The notes: generated by a model not told the origin, from the sequence alone. 64,000 bases of DNA from Acidimicrobiia bacterium (GCA_947476745.1 CANJRG010000005.1:1-64000); one strand, 5' to 3'. Counted from the first letter of the stretch, positions 50,165-60,319 are shown. Translations and numbers: made by a program.

Positions 50165-53100
50165 TCAAACCCGCCAGCGGTCGGCCAGCGTGCTGATCGG
50201 TTCGGTGAGCAGCTCCGTCACCGGCACCGACTCGAGCAGGTCGTCCCGGAACGTGGGTTCGGTCTCGGTCACCGCATCCTCCAGCACCCGGTACCGGTTG
50301 CGGTACCCGGCCAACGCGGTCCGCAGGGTCGCCACCGGCAACCGGTCGTGGAAGCGCACGTGCAGCAACGTGATGCCGGTCGTCTCCCCGCCCTTGGTCT
50401 CGGGCACGATGACGATGAGCCTGCCGTCGGAGCGGCCGCGGGCCACGAGCACGAGCTGTTCCGAGGCCACCAGGTGCTTGGTGCCGCGCAGGCGCGGGTT
50501 GCGTTCGGTGCGCAGCGGCAGGTCGCGGGCGATGCCACCCCGGTCGGCCACGGTGATGGTGCAGGTGTCGCTGTCGGGCGAGCCCTCGAGGCGGTACCGG
50601 GTGTAGCCGATGACCTCCTGCACCGTCGGGGTGAGCGCGGCAAGGGTCCGCAGGGTGTCGTAGCTGAGCCGGTCCCTCGCCGCCCCGGCGTCGATGACGG
50701 CCTTCACCAACGCGGTCTCCAGCAGCGACTCGTCGGAGCGGGAGATGCCCACCGTGACGGTCTTGGCCTGATGCTTGATGGCGTCGACCGGGCGGGTGAG
50801 CTCGTCGACCGCAGCGGTGAGGGCCCGGGTCAGGTCATCGATGACGACCGCCGGGGTGCCGACCTTGCCCCACTCCAACTGGTACGCGCCCAGCGGGACG
50901 ACCCCGGTGGCGTAGCGCAAGAGCGAACCGAGACGGGCAGCGGTCGAGGCCTCGAGGTGCCCGTCGTAGGTGCCGGCACGCAGCCCGTTGAAGAAGCGGG
51001 TGGCCAGGGGTTCGAACTCGCGGGCAAGGCTCCGCAGACCATCGCCGGCAACCCCGCGTGAAACGGCCCGCTCGATGACCGCACGGGCTTCGCGCAGCGG
51101 CACCGCCAGCGCGTCGATGGCCAGGGCCGCCTCGTAGCCGAAGAGGTGCCCGACCATCGCCGACAGGACGAAGGCCAGGAGCGGGTGGGTGGCAGGTACA
51201 CGGATGAAGGCCAGCGCCGCCGGGTACCGTTCCGGCCCTTCGGACGCCACCACGATCGGGGCGGCCCGGTGGGCCCGGTAGATGCCGACCTCCTTGGCCA
51301 CGTCGTCGGCCGTCGAACCGGCGAGGCCGGCCGCGCACACCAAGATCAACGGCTCCGAGGAGAGATCGATGTGCTTCTTGTCCTCGGTGACGTCGCAGGC
51401 GATCGACTTGTAGCAGAGCTCCGACAGCTTGATGCGCACCTCGCGCGCCGCGATCAGGTTCGGGCCGTTGCCGACGATCGCCCAGTAGCGCCGCTGCGGG
51501 GCGAACCGTCGGGCGGCGTCGGCGATCTGGTCGCGCAGTTCCAGCGTCGCCGACATCTGAACCGGCAGTTCCGCCAGGGCGGTCAGCACCTCCTGGCGGA
51601 GCGCCCGGGTGCGCTCGTCGTCGGGGCCGCCCACCGCGTCGGCGATCGCCGCGGCGAGCAACACCCCGGCGGCGATCTGCGAGTAGAACGCCTTGGTCGA
51701 CGCCACCGACATCTCCACGTCGCGACCGTCGGAGGTGTACAGCACCCCGTCGGCCTTGTCGATGAGGTCGGACTGGCGTCGATTGACGATGGCCACCACC
51801 GACCCTCCTCGCGAGCGGATCAGGTCGACGGTGCGGTTGGTGTCGGTGGTGGTGCCGGACTGGCTGATGGCGACGGTGAGCGTGTCGGAGAGGTCCGACC
51901 GCAGCCCGAACCCCGAGACCTCCGTCGCAGGCAGGGCGATCACTTCGAGCGGGGTATCCGGGAGGAAGGAGCCGAGCGCCAGCACCAGCGCCTGACCGGC
52001 CACCGCCGCCGTGCCCTGACCGATGACCAACACCCGCCGCGTCGTGCCGTCGGCAAGCGCCCGACGGATCCGTCGGGGCAGGGTCTCCTCTCCCAGCTCG
52101 ACGTGCACCATGCCGTCGCGATCAATGAGCTTGCCCCGCAGGGTCTTACGAAACGAACCCGGCGACTCGGAAATCTCCTTCAGCAGGAAGTGCGGGTAAT
52201 CGCCGCGGTCGATGTCTCGGGTGGTGATCTGCGGGACGACCAACTCGCCGGGCTCGACCGGAAGTTCGCTCCCGTCGTAGGAGTACCGGCGAATCCCGGT
52301 GGCATCACCGGCATCGCCCGCCCGCAGCGACACGATCTGACCACGGCTGCCGGCGGGGTTGGACGGATCGGCGGGAGTCTCACCGTCGAGCCGCAGGTAG
52401 CTGTCCGCCACCTCGACCAGGCCGTAGGGCTCGCTCGCCACGAGGTAGGCGTCCTCGGTCACGCCCACATAAAGCGCCTGCCCCGATCCGCGTAGGGCGA
52501 GGAGCAGCCGGTCGGGCTCGGCCGCCACCTGGGCGCCGATGGCCACCGACCCGTCCATCTGCGCCACGGAGCGGCGGAAGGCCTCGAGAGGCTCGGCGCC
52601 GGCCTCGATGGCCCGGCTGAGCAGCGTCGGGATGACCTTGGCGTCGGTGGTGATCTCACCCCGGATGGCCAGCCCGTAGGTGGCCTTCAGGTCAGCGAAG
52701 TTGTCGACGTCACCGTTGAGCGCCGCCGCCGTGTAGGGCCCCGCCGATCGTCCGACCTCCTCGGAGTTGAGCGGGTGGGCGTTGGGCGCGGAGATGATGC
52801 CGACCGACGCCCAGCGGGTGTGGCCGAGCACGTTCACCTCGGCGTCGGGAGCGGAGACCGCCCGCCGCAGCAACTCGTCGGCCTCGATCGCCGCCCGTAG
52901 GGCCTTCACGTTGTCGCCCAGCTCGCCGATCTCCGCCGCCGCCTTATACACGAAGGACAACGCCCCGCCGTCGGCGCAGCGAACCGACCCGGAGCCGAAC
53001 AGCGGGTCAGCCGAACGCTCCCCCAGCAGGGCTGCGATCGGCGCGCTGTCGAGGTCGAGGCCGTGGCCACGTACCAGCACGTGCAACCCCGCCGAGTCGC

Positions 53101-53617
53101 GGCCGCGCACCTCCAGTCGGTCGATCGCCGACAGCGCCTCCTGGATCGACAGGAACGCCCCCACGGTGGACGGCATGGGATTCGCACCGGCGAGCGAGGC
53201 GACGGCGCGAGCGGTGCGCTGGCGATCCTGGGTCAGGGACCACAACACGTCCTTGAGCCCGATCAGCGATGCCGAGCGTGCTTCGACCTCGCCGGGCGCG
53301 ACGTTGCCTTCCGCTCCGTCGCGGTCGATACGCGACTCGATCCGGCCCGCCAGCTCTGCCAACCTCCCGAACTGCACCGCGATCTGTGCGGCCAACCCCC
53401 GGTCCGCGACCAGCGCGTGAACCCCGCCGATGCCTCGCAGGTGACGATCGAGCACCCGGAGCTCAGCGCTGGCGGCGTCTACGGCCGCGGTCAGCTGCTC
53501 GGCCTGCTGTGCCGCCCCCATGGTCGCCTCGGCCGAGGTGATGAGCTCGAGGAGGGTGGCGGGCTGGAGTAGCGGTCTGTCGATCCGACGCCGGAGGACC
53601 GCAATGATCCCGCACAT
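50165..53617 (-). CDS. Oversized GlmS-like glutamine-fructose-6-phosphate aminotransferase
   Basis: 1150 aa against about 610 for GlmS. ATG 53617 gives MCGIIAVLRRR with catalytic Cys at residue 2. About 140 residues (11-150) are inserted right after that strand, then the glutaminase domain resumes (RLEVRGRDSAGLHVLV, NVLGHTRWASVGIISAPNAH, ALNGDVDNFADLKATYG). Two SIS domains follow (about 525-680, VLVIGQGTAAVAGQAL; about 700-860, WAIVGNGPNLIAAREVRIKL). The GlmS-like end TVTVGISR is followed by an extra 140-residue tail. It probably makes glucosamine-6-phosphate for peptidoglycan, next to glmM. No ordinary-size GlmS is visible here. Confidence 0.85.
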   Translation of the reverse strand: MCGIIAVLRRRIDRPLLQPATLLELITSAEATMGAAQQAEQLTAAVDAASAELRVLDRHLRGIGGVHALVADRGLAAQIAVQFGRLAELAGRIESRIDRDGAEGNVAPGEVEARSASLIGLKDVLWSLTQDRQRTARAVASLAGANPMPSTVGAFLSIQEALSAIDRLEVRGRDSAGLHVLVRGHGLDLDSAPIAALLGERSADPLFGSGSVRCADGGALSFVYKAAAEIGELGDNVKALRAAIEADELLRRAVSAPDAEVNVLGHTRWASVGIISAPNAHPLNSEEVGRSAGPYTAAALNGDVDNFADLKATYGLAIRGEITTDAKVIPTLLSRAIEAGAEPLEAFRRSVAQMDGSVAIGAQVAAEPDRLLLALRGSGQALYVGVTEDAYLVASEPYGLVEVADSYLRLDGETPADPSNPAGSRGQIVSLRAGDAGDATGIRRYSYDGSELPVEPGELVVPQITTRDIDRGDYPHFLLKEISESPGSFRKTLRGKLIDRDGMVHVELGEETLPRRIRRALADGTTRRVLVIGQGTAAVAGQALVLALGSFLPDTPLEVIALPATEVSGFGLRSDLSDTLTVAISQSGTTTDTNRTVDLIRSRGGSVVAIVNRRQSDLIDKADGVLYTSDGRDVEMSVASTKAFYSQIAAGVLLAAAIADAVGGPDDERTRALRQEVLTALAELPVQMSATLELRDQIADAARRFAPQRRYWAIVGNGPNLIAAREVRIKLSELCYKSIACDVTEDKKHIDLSSEPLILVCAAGLAGSTADDVAKEVGIYRAHRAAPIVVASEGPERYPAALAFIRVPATHPLLAFVLSAMVGHLFGYEAALAIDALAVPLREARAVIERAVSRGVAGDGLRSLAREFEPLATRFFNGLRAGTYDGHLEASTAARLGSLLRYATGVVPLGAYQLEWGKVGTPAVVIDDLTRALTAAVDELTRPVDAIKHQAKTVTVGISRSDESLLETALVKAVIDAGAARDRLSYDTLRTLAALTPTVQEVIGYTRYRLEGSPDSDTCTITVADRGGIARDLPLRTERNPRLRGTKHLVASEQLVLVARGRSDGRLIVIVPETKGGETTGITLLHVRFHDRLPVATLRTALAGYRNRYRVLEDAVTETEPTFRDDLLESVPVTELLTEPISTLADRWRV

Positions 53618-53730
53618 GGCTGCACTCCCATTCGGCCGAGGTACCGCTCGGTGCCGCAGCGGCCCCTGAGAGGCTAACCGCCCAGCCCGACGGGGCCGAC
53701 GAACCCACCCCGGGGAGCGACCGGGCCGCC

Positions 53731-53780
53731 AGCCATCGACCAACCACCCAGCCATCGACCAACCACCCAGCCATCGACCG
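53731..53780. repeat. 19-bp tandem repeat upstream of the GlmS-like gene
   Basis: AGCCATCGACCAACCACCC at 53731-53749 and 53750-53768, then a partial third copy to 53780. It lies in the 183-bp gap between glmM and the GlmS-like gene, which shows no other feature. Confidence 0.8.
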
Positions 53781-53800
53781 GTCGGCCGTCCCAGCGGTGG

Positions 53801-55153
53801 TCAGGCCGCGCCGGTTCCCGTTCTCGCCGCCGCGGCTGCCTCTGCCGCCGCCACCAATTCGCTGACCGCCGCTTCGGCGGCGGTCTCCTCGGCCGCCTCC
53901 GCCATGATCCGCACCAGCGGCTCGGTCCCCGACGGACGGACCAGCACCCGACCGCCGTCGCCGAGTCGCGCCGACACGGCCTCGATCTGACCGGCCATGG
54001 CCTGAACCACGGCCGAGGCCGGCCCGCTCACGCGCACGTTGCGCAACACCTGCGGCAACCTGGTCATCGCCTCGTCGGCGAGGTCGGCCAACGTGGACCC
54101 GCTGCGACGAACCAGGTCGAGGATCTGCACTGCGCTCAACAGACCGTCCCCGGTCGTGGCGAGATCCCGGAAGATGAGGTGACCCGACTGCTCACCCCCG
54201 AGGACGAACCCTCCCGCCTCGAGCGCCTCGAGGACGTAGCGGTCGCCGACCGCAGTCTCACGCACCTCGATGCCGTGCCCACGCATACCGGTCCGGAAGC
54301 CCAGGTTCGTCATCACCGTTACCACGACCGTGTCGGCCGCCAGACACCCGCGGCGATGGCGGTCGAGCGCGCTGATGGCGATCAACTGATCACCGTCGAT
54401 GACGCGTCCCCGATGGTCGACGGCCAGGAGCCGGTCGGCATCGCCGTCGAAAGCGAGCCCCAGCGCCGCCCCCTCACCCACCACCGCCTGCTGCAGCCCT
54501 TCGAGGTGGGTCGAGCCGCACCCGGCGTTGATGTTGCGACCGTCGGGCCGGTCCGCCAGCACGGTCACCCTCGCACCGAGGCGGCGCAGCACGGCGGGTG
54601 CCACCTGCGAAGCGGCACCGTTGGCGCAATCCGCCACGAGGTGCAACCCGGCAAGGTCCCGCCCCTCGATCGAGGCGATCACGGCATCGGCGTACCGGCC
54701 GAGCGCAGTCTGATCACCGGTGATGCGACCGACCCTGCCCTCACTCACCCCCGGACCGGACTCCAGCAACTGCCGCAGCACCGGGTCGAACCCCGACTCC
54801 TGCTGGTCGGAAAGCTTCAGCCCCCCTGGAGCGAACACCTTTAGACCGTTGTCGCTGAACGGGTTGTGCGACGCCGAGATCATCAGCCCGGCGGTCCGCT
54901 CACCCGCACATGCCCGGGCAACAGCTGGCGTCGGGCAGACCCCGAGCAGGCGGACGTCCACCCCCTCCGCGCTCAAACCGGCCGACACGGCACCTTCGAG
55001 CATCGGACCCGATTCACGGGTGTCCCGCCCGATCACGACCTCGCCAGGAGCGAGCACACGCGCCAACGCCCGGCCAAAGGCCAGGGCGTATTCGACGGTC
55101 AACTCGATATTTGCGGCACCGCGAACGCCGTCGGTGCCGAACGTGAGCTCCAT
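53801..55153 (-). CDS. glmM: Phosphoglucosamine mutase GlmM
   Basis: 450 aa from ATG 55153. Converts glucosamine-6-phosphate to glucosamine-1-phosphate. The phosphoserine loop ISASHNPFSDNG, metal loop FDGDADR, and RPSGTEPLVRIM are all clear. N-terminal MELTFGTDGVRGAAN is typical. It lies between rpsI and the GlmS-like gene, as in many Actinobacteria. The frame is open upstream but would overlap rpsI. Confidence 0.96.
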   Translation of the reverse strand: MELTFGTDGVRGAANIELTVEYALAFGRALARVLAPGEVVIGRDTRESGPMLEGAVSAGLSAEGVDVRLLGVCPTPAVARACAGERTAGLMISASHNPFSDNGLKVFAPGGLKLSDQQESGFDPVLRQLLESGPGVSEGRVGRITGDQTALGRYADAVIASIEGRDLAGLHLVADCANGAASQVAPAVLRRLGARVTVLADRPDGRNINAGCGSTHLEGLQQAVVGEGAALGLAFDGDADRLLAVDHRGRVIDGDQLIAISALDRHRRGCLAADTVVVTVMTNLGFRTGMRGHGIEVRETAVGDRYVLEALEAGGFVLGGEQSGHLIFRDLATTGDGLLSAVQILDLVRRSGSTLADLADEAMTRLPQVLRNVRVSGPASAVVQAMAGQIEAVSARLGDGGRVLVRPSGTEPLVRIMAEAAEETAAEAAVSELVAAAEAAAAARTGTGAA

Positions 55154-55178
55154 GGGACCAGCGTAGGCGCCGGACCGA

Positions 55179-55571
55179 TCAGCGCTTCGAGTACTGCGGA
55201 GCCTTACGGGCCTTCTTGAGGCCGTACTTCTTCGATTCCTTCTTCCGGTCGTCACGCGTCAGCATGCCGGCCTTCTTGAGGGTCGGGCGCAGCTCGGGAT
55301 CGAGTTCCACGAGGCCTCGGGCGATCCCGAGTCGCAGCGCACCGGCCTGGCCGCTGATGCCGCCACCGTCGATGGCGCAATCGACGTCGTAGACCTCATT
55401 GGTGCTCGTCAGGCGAAGGGGTTCGCTGAGGATCATCCGGTGGGTCTCGCTCGGGAAGTAGTTCTCGACCGGACGGCCGTTCACGGTGATGGCGCCGCTA
55501 CCGGCACGCAGGCGGACCCGTGCTACGGCTTCCTTGCGGCGGCCGGTCGACTGGACGAGGGGTTTCGGCAT
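55179..55571 (-). CDS. rpsI: 30S ribosomal protein S9
   Basis: 130 aa from ATG 55571 ([20 protein letters not shown]), ending [12 protein letters not shown] with the conserved C-terminal Lys-Arg that contacts P-site tRNA. Follows rplM, as almost always in bacteria. Confidence 0.97.
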   Translation of the reverse strand: MPKPLVQSTGRRKEAVARVRLRAGSGAITVNGRPVENYFPSETHRMILSEPLRLTSTNEVYDVDCAIDGGGISGQAGALRLGIARGLVELDPELRPTLKKAGMLTRDDRKKESKKYGLKKARKAPQYSKR

Positions 55572-55603
55572 GGCGGGGATCTTTCGTCGTGTCGAGCGGG
55601 CGT

Positions 55604-56050
55604 CTAGCGGGCGCGAGCGTGGGAGAATTCGAGCGGCTGTGGGTTCTGCGCCGCATGGGGATGTTCGGGGCCGGCGTAGACCTTCAGCTTCCCGGCCATG
55701 GCCCGGCCGAGACGGTTCTTCGGAAGCATGCCCTTGATGGTGCGGCGCACTGCTTCCTCGGGCTTGCTCTGCAGGTCCTGGCCGTACGTGCTGTGCTTGA
55801 TACCACCCGGATACCCCGAGTGGCGCCACACGTCCTTGCGCTCGGCCTTGTTGGCGGTCAGTACGACCTTCTCGGCGTTGATCACGATCACATGATCGCC
55901 GGTGTCGAGGTGCGGCGCGAACGTGGGCTTGTGCTTCCCGCGCAGCAGCCGGGCGACCTCGGTCGACATCCGTCCGAGTACGAGGCCCTCGGCATCGATC
56001 ACGTACCAGCTGCGGGTGATCTCGCTGGCTTTGGGGCTATAGGTGGGCAC
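55604..56050 (-). CDS. rplM: 50S ribosomal protein L13
   Basis: 148 aa from GTG 56050, chosen because GGAGGAA lies six bases upstream and the product begins [18 protein letters not shown]. Family features [18 protein letters not shown] and [20 protein letters not shown] are present. Precedes rpsI. Confidence 0.96.
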   Translation of the reverse strand: MPTYSPKASEITRSWYVIDAEGLVLGRMSTEVARLLRGKHKPTFAPHLDTGDHVIVINAEKVVLTANKAERKDVWRHSGYPGGIKHSTYGQDLQSKPEEAVRRTIKGMLPKNRLGRAMAGKLKVYAGPEHPHAAQNPQPLEFSHARAR

Positions 56051-56164
56051 GAAAAGTTCCTCCGGGCGTGGGCGCGCTACGCCCCACAAGGCGACTGCTG
56101 AGCATACGGGGCGCAAGTGGCTTTCGGCAAACCGACTCAACCCGCGACGTGCACGGCATGTCCT

Positions 56165-56977
56165 TCAATATTGCACGTTCCATAGGCACAAACCGTGGGG
56201 CGGCGCGATCTGCGCCGCAACCGCCCGGTCTCGAGCGCCGAGAATCGCCAGCATCTCCCCCGCTCGACGATCCCCGCGCCCCATGGCCACCAGCGTGCCG
56301 ACGATGGAACGCACCATCTGGTGGCAGAACGCCGTGGCCTCGATCTCGAACAACAACAGCCCTTCGTCCGGCTGGGACCAGTCGGTCTCCAGGACCCGTC
56401 GGACCAAGGGGACCTCCACCGAGTGCTGCCCGCGAGGGCGACGGCAGAAGGAGCTGAAATCGTGTTCACCAACCACGGCGTCGGCAGCCGCCTGCATCGC
56501 CCGCACCGAGAGGGGATCGGCAATCCACCAGGCGAACCTGCGGCGGAACGGATCAGCGATGGGCCGGTTGACGATCGTGTAGCGGTAGCGGCGGGCGCGG
56601 GCGGAGAACCGGGCGCTGAACTCCGCTGATGCCTCCGCCGCCTCGCGCACGACGATGTCCGGCCCGCACAAATGGTTGAGACGACGCGACAACCCATCGA
56701 GCCCGATTCGCTGAACCGACTCCCGTGATGCGTCGAAGCTCACCACTTGGCCCCAGGCGTGGACTCCGCGATCGGTCCGCCCCGCGCCGACAAGATCGAC
56801 CGGGTGACCGAGCACCCGCTCCAGTGCGGCTATCAGCCTTCCCGCCACCGTCCGGAGACCCGGTTGATCCGCGAAACCATGGAAGTCGGTCCCGTCATAG
56901 GCGATCAGCAGCCGCACGCGGACGAGCGACCCCGCAAGGGCCGCTCGTCCGCTGTTCTGGATGTGGGTGTCTGTCAC
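56165..56977 (-). CDS. truA: tRNA pseudouridine synthase TruA
   Basis: 270 aa. Makes pseudouridine at 38-40 in the tRNA anticodon stem. Catalytic Asp in GAGRTDRGVHAWGQVVSF; also YDGTDFHGFADQPGLRTV and ATAFCHQMVRSIVGTLVAMG. Between rplQ and rplM, a frequent order. Confidence 0.95.
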   Translation of the reverse strand: MTDTHIQNSGRAALAGSLVRVRLLIAYDGTDFHGFADQPGLRTVAGRLIAALERVLGHPVDLVGAGRTDRGVHAWGQVVSFDASRESVQRIGLDGLSRRLNHLCGPDIVVREAAEASAEFSARFSARARRYRYTIVNRPIADPFRRRFAWWIADPLSVRAMQAAADAVVGEHDFSSFCRRPRGQHSVEVPLVRRVLETDWSQPDEGLLLFEIEATAFCHQMVRSIVGTLVAMGRGDRRAGEMLAILGARDRAVAAQIAPPHGLCLWNVQY

Positions 56978-57002
56978 GACCTCGATTGCGGTCGCGGCCG
57001 AC

Positions 57003-57356
57003 TCAGACCAACTCGATGCGAGCCATGGGGGCGTTGTCCCCGGGGCGCGGACCGAGCTTCAGGATCCTGGTGTAGCCACCCGGGCGATCGGCGTACCGCG
57101 GGCCGATCTCCGAGAACAGCTTGGAGGCCATGTCCTTGTCCCGGATGAACGAAACGACTTGGCGCTGGTTGTGAAGACCGCCCTTGCGGGCCTTCGTGAT
57201 GACCTTCTCGGCCACTGGACGCAAAGCCTTAGCCCGGGCCTCCGTCGTGACGATGGCCTCGGCAGCGATCAGCGAGGCAACCATGTTGCCCAGCATCGCC
57301 TTCTCGTGTGACGCACTACCGCCGAAGCGGCGTGCCTTGCGGGGGGTGCCACGCAT
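57003..57356 (-). CDS. rplQ: 50S ribosomal protein L17
   Basis: 117 aa. Opening of the L17 family ([40 protein letters not shown]) is clear. Last gene of the alpha operon, 19 bp after rpoA. Confidence 0.96.
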   Translation of the reverse strand: MRGTPRKARRFGGSASHEKAMLGNMVASLIAAEAIVTTEARAKALRPVAEKVITKARKGGLHNQRQVVSFIRDKDMASKLFSEIGPRYADRPGGYTRILKLGPRPGDNAPMARIELV

Positions 57357-57375
57357 GGTCGTTGTTTCCTTGCCG

Positions 57376-58311
57376 TCAGTCTTTGATACGGAGCGTCAGG
57401 CCCCGCTCGTCCAGCTTGGCGACCACCTCATCGAGCGACTTCTGGCCGAAGTTGGTGATCGCCAGAAGATCGTCCTCGGTCTTCTCGATGAGCTCGCCGA
57501 TGGTGTTGATCTGTGCCCGCTTGAGGCAGTTGCGGGGCCGCTCCGAAAGGTCGAGCTCCTCGATCGGCACTTCGAGATCCTTGCGTGGACCCACTTCGGG
57601 ATCCTCGGTCAGACCCAGCCCGGCCACGTTGTCACTCATGTCGGCGACGAGTTGCACCAGCGATGTCAGGGTGGACCCGGCCGACGCCAGCGCATCTCGC
57701 GGGCTGATCGACCCGTCGGTCTCGACGTCGAGGATCAGGCGGTCGTACTCGGTCGACTGCTCGACACGAGTCGGCTCCACCTCGACGGCCACTCGGCGGA
57801 CCGGGCTGAAGATGGCATCGACAGGGATGACCCCGATCGTCGACGAGGTGTTGGTCCGGTCGGCCGACAGGTAACCCCGGCCGCGTTCGATGGTCATTTC
57901 GAACGCCAACCGGCCCTTGCCCGACAAGGTCGCCAAATGCATTTCCCGGTTGAGGAACGTGATGTCGGCCGGCAGATCGACATCACCCGCGGACACCTCC
58001 CCCGGGCCTCGCACGTCCACCCGAACCGTGACCGGATCGTCGGTTTCAGAGATGATGACCAGGTCCTTGAGGTTCAGGATGAGATCAGTGACGTCCTCCG
58101 CAACACCGCCGATGGTGTCGAACTCGTGGAGGGCGTCGTCGAATCGGACCTGGGTCACGGCCGAACCGGGGATCGACGACAACAACGTGCGCCGCAGCGC
58201 AGCGCCGAGGGTATAACCGAAACCGGGTTCGAGTGGCCCGATGCCGAACTTCTGGCGGTTGAATTCTTCCTCGCCGAGAGGTTCGACCGTGGGCCGCTGG
58301 ATGACGAGCAT
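57376..58311 (-). CDS. rpoA: RNA polymerase alpha subunit
   Basis: 311 aa. N-terminal assembly domain ([37 protein letters not shown]) and C-terminal domain ([40 protein letters not shown]), the latter contacting UP elements and activators. In the alpha operon between rpsD and rplQ. Confidence 0.97.
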   Translation of the reverse strand: MLVIQRPTVEPLGEEEFNRQKFGIGPLEPGFGYTLGAALRRTLLSSIPGSAVTQVRFDDALHEFDTIGGVAEDVTDLILNLKDLVIISETDDPVTVRVDVRGPGEVSAGDVDLPADITFLNREMHLATLSGKGRLAFEMTIERGRGYLSADRTNTSSTIGVIPVDAIFSPVRRVAVEVEPTRVEQSTEYDRLILDVETDGSISPRDALASAGSTLTSLVQLVADMSDNVAGLGLTEDPEVGPRKDLEVPIEELDLSERPRNCLKRAQINTIGELIEKTEDDLLAITNFGQKSLDEVVAKLDERGLTLRIKD

Positions 58312-58334
58312 GCAGACCTTCTTGGTTTGGGCGG

Positions 58335-58952
58335 TTACTTGCTGTAGAGCTCGACGATGAGCTGCTCACGCACGGGGACATCGATCTGTTCCCGCAGCGG
58401 GAGCTCACGCACGGTGACCTTCGACCCGCCGTCGGCCGGTTCGAGCCACGCCGGGGCGCTTCGATCGAGCACGTCGACATTGTGGCGAACCACGATGAAC
58501 TCCCGGGTCTTGGGACGTAGCTCGATCACGTCTCCCTTGCGCACGCGGTAGCTGGGGATGGTCACCCGGCGACCGTTGACGTTGACGTGCCCGTGGGAAA
58601 CGAACTGCCGAGCCTGGGGACGGGTGGCTGCCCAGCCAGCGCGATACACGATGTTGTCGAGACGCAGTTCGAGATACCGCAACATGATCTCGCCGGTGAC
58701 ACCGCTCTTGCGCGACGCCTCCTCAAACAGGTTGCGGAACTGCCGCTCGGTAAGGCCGTAGCTGAACCGGGCCTTCTGCTTCTCCTGGAGCTGCAGCAGA
58801 TACTCGGAAGGGTTACCGCGTCGCCGGGTACGACCGTGCTCACCCGGCGGGTAAGGGCGCCGGTCCATGGCGATGTTTTCGCCGCGGGTACCCCAGATGT
58901 TCGTGCCGAGACGACGCGACACCCTGGCTTTGGGACCGATGTAACGAGACAT
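58335..58952 (-). CDS. rpsD: 30S ribosomal protein S4
   Basis: 205 aa. RYIGPKARVSRRLGTNIWGT at the start and the S4 RNA-binding domain (LRLDNIVYRAGWAATRPQAR, QFVSHGHVNVNGRRV) are clear. In the alpha operon it often also regulates translation of the operon. Confidence 0.97.
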   Translation of the reverse strand: MSRYIGPKARVSRRLGTNIWGTRGENIAMDRRPYPPGEHGRTRRRGNPSEYLLQLQEKQKARFSYGLTERQFRNLFEEASRKSGVTGEIMLRYLELRLDNIVYRAGWAATRPQARQFVSHGHVNVNGRRVTIPSYRVRKGDVIELRPKTREFIVVRHNVDVLDRSAPAWLEPADGGSKVTVRELPLREQIDVPVREQLIVELYSK

Positions 58953-58958
58953 GTCGGA

Positions 58959-59357
58959 TCACACCCTCCGGCGCTTGGGGGGACGGCAACCGTTGTGCGG
59001 CACGGGGGTCACGTCCTTGATGCCGGTCACCTCGATGCCGGCGTTCTGGATCGAGCGGATCGCCGTCTCACGGCCGGAACCAGGCCCCTTGACGACTACG
59101 TCGACCCGCCGGACACCGTGTTCCATCGCTCGACGGGCAGCCTGCTCGGCCGCCATCTGTGCGGCAAAGGGCGTGGACTTGCGCGAGCCCTTGAACCCGA
59201 CGTTTCCCGCCGACGCCCAGGACAGCACATTGCCGTCCTGGTCCGTGATGGAAACGATGGTGTTGTTGAAGCTCGACTTGATGTGGGCCACGCCGTAATT
59301 GACGTTCTTACGTTCCCGCTTACGGGGACGACGGCCGCCTGGCTTGGGCTTCGCCAT
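58959..59357 (-). CDS. rpsK: 30S ribosomal protein S11
   Basis: 132 aa. Family features [20 protein letters not shown] and the C-terminus [19 protein letters not shown] are typical. Between rpsM and rpsD. Confidence 0.97.
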   Translation of the reverse strand: MAKPKPGGRRPRKRERKNVNYGVAHIKSSFNNTIVSITDQDGNVLSWASAGNVGFKGSRKSTPFAAQMAAEQAARRAMEHGVRRVDVVVKGPGSGRETAIRSIQNAGIEVTGIKDVTPVPHNGCRPPKRRRV

Positions 59358-59395
59358 GGCTGGGGGATTCTCCTAGCTCTGATCGGACGCCGCGG

Positions 59396-59773
59396 TCAGC
59401 GACGTGCCTTCTTCTTGCCGGCGACAGTCTTCTTTGGCCCCTTACGGGTCCGTGCGTTCGTGTGGGTTCGCTGACCCCGCACCGGAAGACCGCGACGATG
59501 GCGGAGACCCTGGTAACAGCCGATCTCCATCTTTCGCTTGATGTCCTGAGCGACCTCACGACGAAGGTCGCCTTCGACCTTGAGGTTCTGCTCGATATAG
59601 GCGCGGATGCGACTGACCTCTTCGTCGGTCAGATTGCGCACCCGGGTGTCGGGATCGACATCGGACGCCTCGCAGACGCTGCGAGCGACGGTCGGGCCGA
59701 TGCCATAGATGTAACGAAGGGAGATCTCGATCCGCTTCTCGCGGGGAATGTCAACGCCGGCGATACGTGCCAC
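59396..59773 (-). CDS. rpsM: 30S ribosomal protein S13
   Basis: 125 aa from [43 protein letters not shown] and the terminal [20 protein letters not shown] are typical. 20 bp after rpmJ. Confidence 0.97.
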   Translation of the reverse strand: MARIAGVDIPREKRIEISLRYIYGIGPTVARSVCEASDVDPDTRVRNLTDEEVSRIRAYIEQNLKVEGDLRREVAQDIKRKMEIGCYQGLRHRRGLPVRGQRTHTNARTRKGPKKTVAGKKKARR

Positions 59774-59793
59774 GAAACTTCAGGCCTTTCCTG

Positions 59794-59907
59794 CTAGCCC
59801 TGGCGCTGCTTGTGACGAGGGTTCTGGCAGATCACACGCACCACACCGTGGCGGCGAATCACCTTGCACTTGTCACACATGGCACTGACGCTGGGACGGA
59901 CTTTCAT
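59794..59907 (-). CDS. rpmJ: 50S ribosomal protein L36
   Basis: 37 aa from ATG 59907, preceded by [25 protein letters not shown], then [13 protein letters not shown]. It is the zinc-binding (C+) form, with ligands CxxC, C and H, a form made when zinc is sufficient. Confidence 0.96.
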   Translation of the reverse strand: MKVRPSVSAMCDKCKVIRRHGVVRVICQNPRHKQRQG

Positions 59908-59944
59908 GAGCAAACTCTCGATCGACTGGTGTGGAGCGGCGGGG

Positions 59945-60169
59945 TCACTTGTAGCGGTAGGTGATCCGACCGCGCTGGAGGTCATAGGGCGTCAGCTCAA
60001 CTTGAACGCGGTCACCTGGAAGGATGCGGATGTAGTGCATGCGCATCTTTCCGGAAATATGGGCGAGAACCTTATGTCCGTTCTCGAGTTCCACCCGGAA
60101 CATTGCATTCGGGAGAGGTTCGATGACCTTCCCTTCCAGGACGATCGCATCTTCCTTGGGCTTCGGCAG
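59945..60169 (-). CDS. infA: Translation initiation factor IF-1, probable CTG start
   Basis: 74 aa if translation starts at CTG 60169. The family core [20 protein letters not shown] followed by [19 protein letters not shown] is clear; IF-1 is normally 71-73 aa. There is no ATG, GTG or TTG at the right distance: AAGGAGGA lies six bases before CTG 60169, while the next in-frame start is GTG 60223, 18 codons upstream with no ribosome site. A rare CTG start is the simplest reading, giving [13 protein letters not shown]. First gene of infA-rpmJ-rpsM-rpsK-rpsD-rpoA-rplQ. Confidence 0.9.
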   Translation of the reverse strand: MPKPKEDAIVLEGKVIEPLPNAMFRVELENGHKVLAHISGKMRMHYIRILPGDRVQVELTPYDLQRGRITYRYK

Positions 60170-60251
60170 TTGACTCCTCCTTGGTCGCAGGTTGGCCCGA
60201 GCGGGATCGATGGGTGGGTGCACCCAACGACCGGCTCAAAGCCAGCGATTC

Positions 60252-60280
60252 ACGTTAGTCGTTCAGCCCATCCAATCCAA
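60252..60280 (-). promoter_or_regulatory. Sigma-70-type promoter of the infA (alpha) operon
   Basis: Minus strand TTGGAT (60275-60280), 17 bases, TAACGT (60252-60257). Close to TTGACA-N17-TATAAT, in the 150-bp gap between adk and infA. The gap shows no map gene, which often lies there. Confidence 0.55.
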
Positions 60281-60319
60281 CTTCGCCGACTTCGGTGCCC
60301 GGCCACCGGACGCTGTGAA

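Noticed and set aside
53618-53800. glmS ribozyme upstream of the GlmS-like gene
   Set aside because: The gap is short and filled mainly by a 19-bp repeat; no ribozyme core could be recognised.
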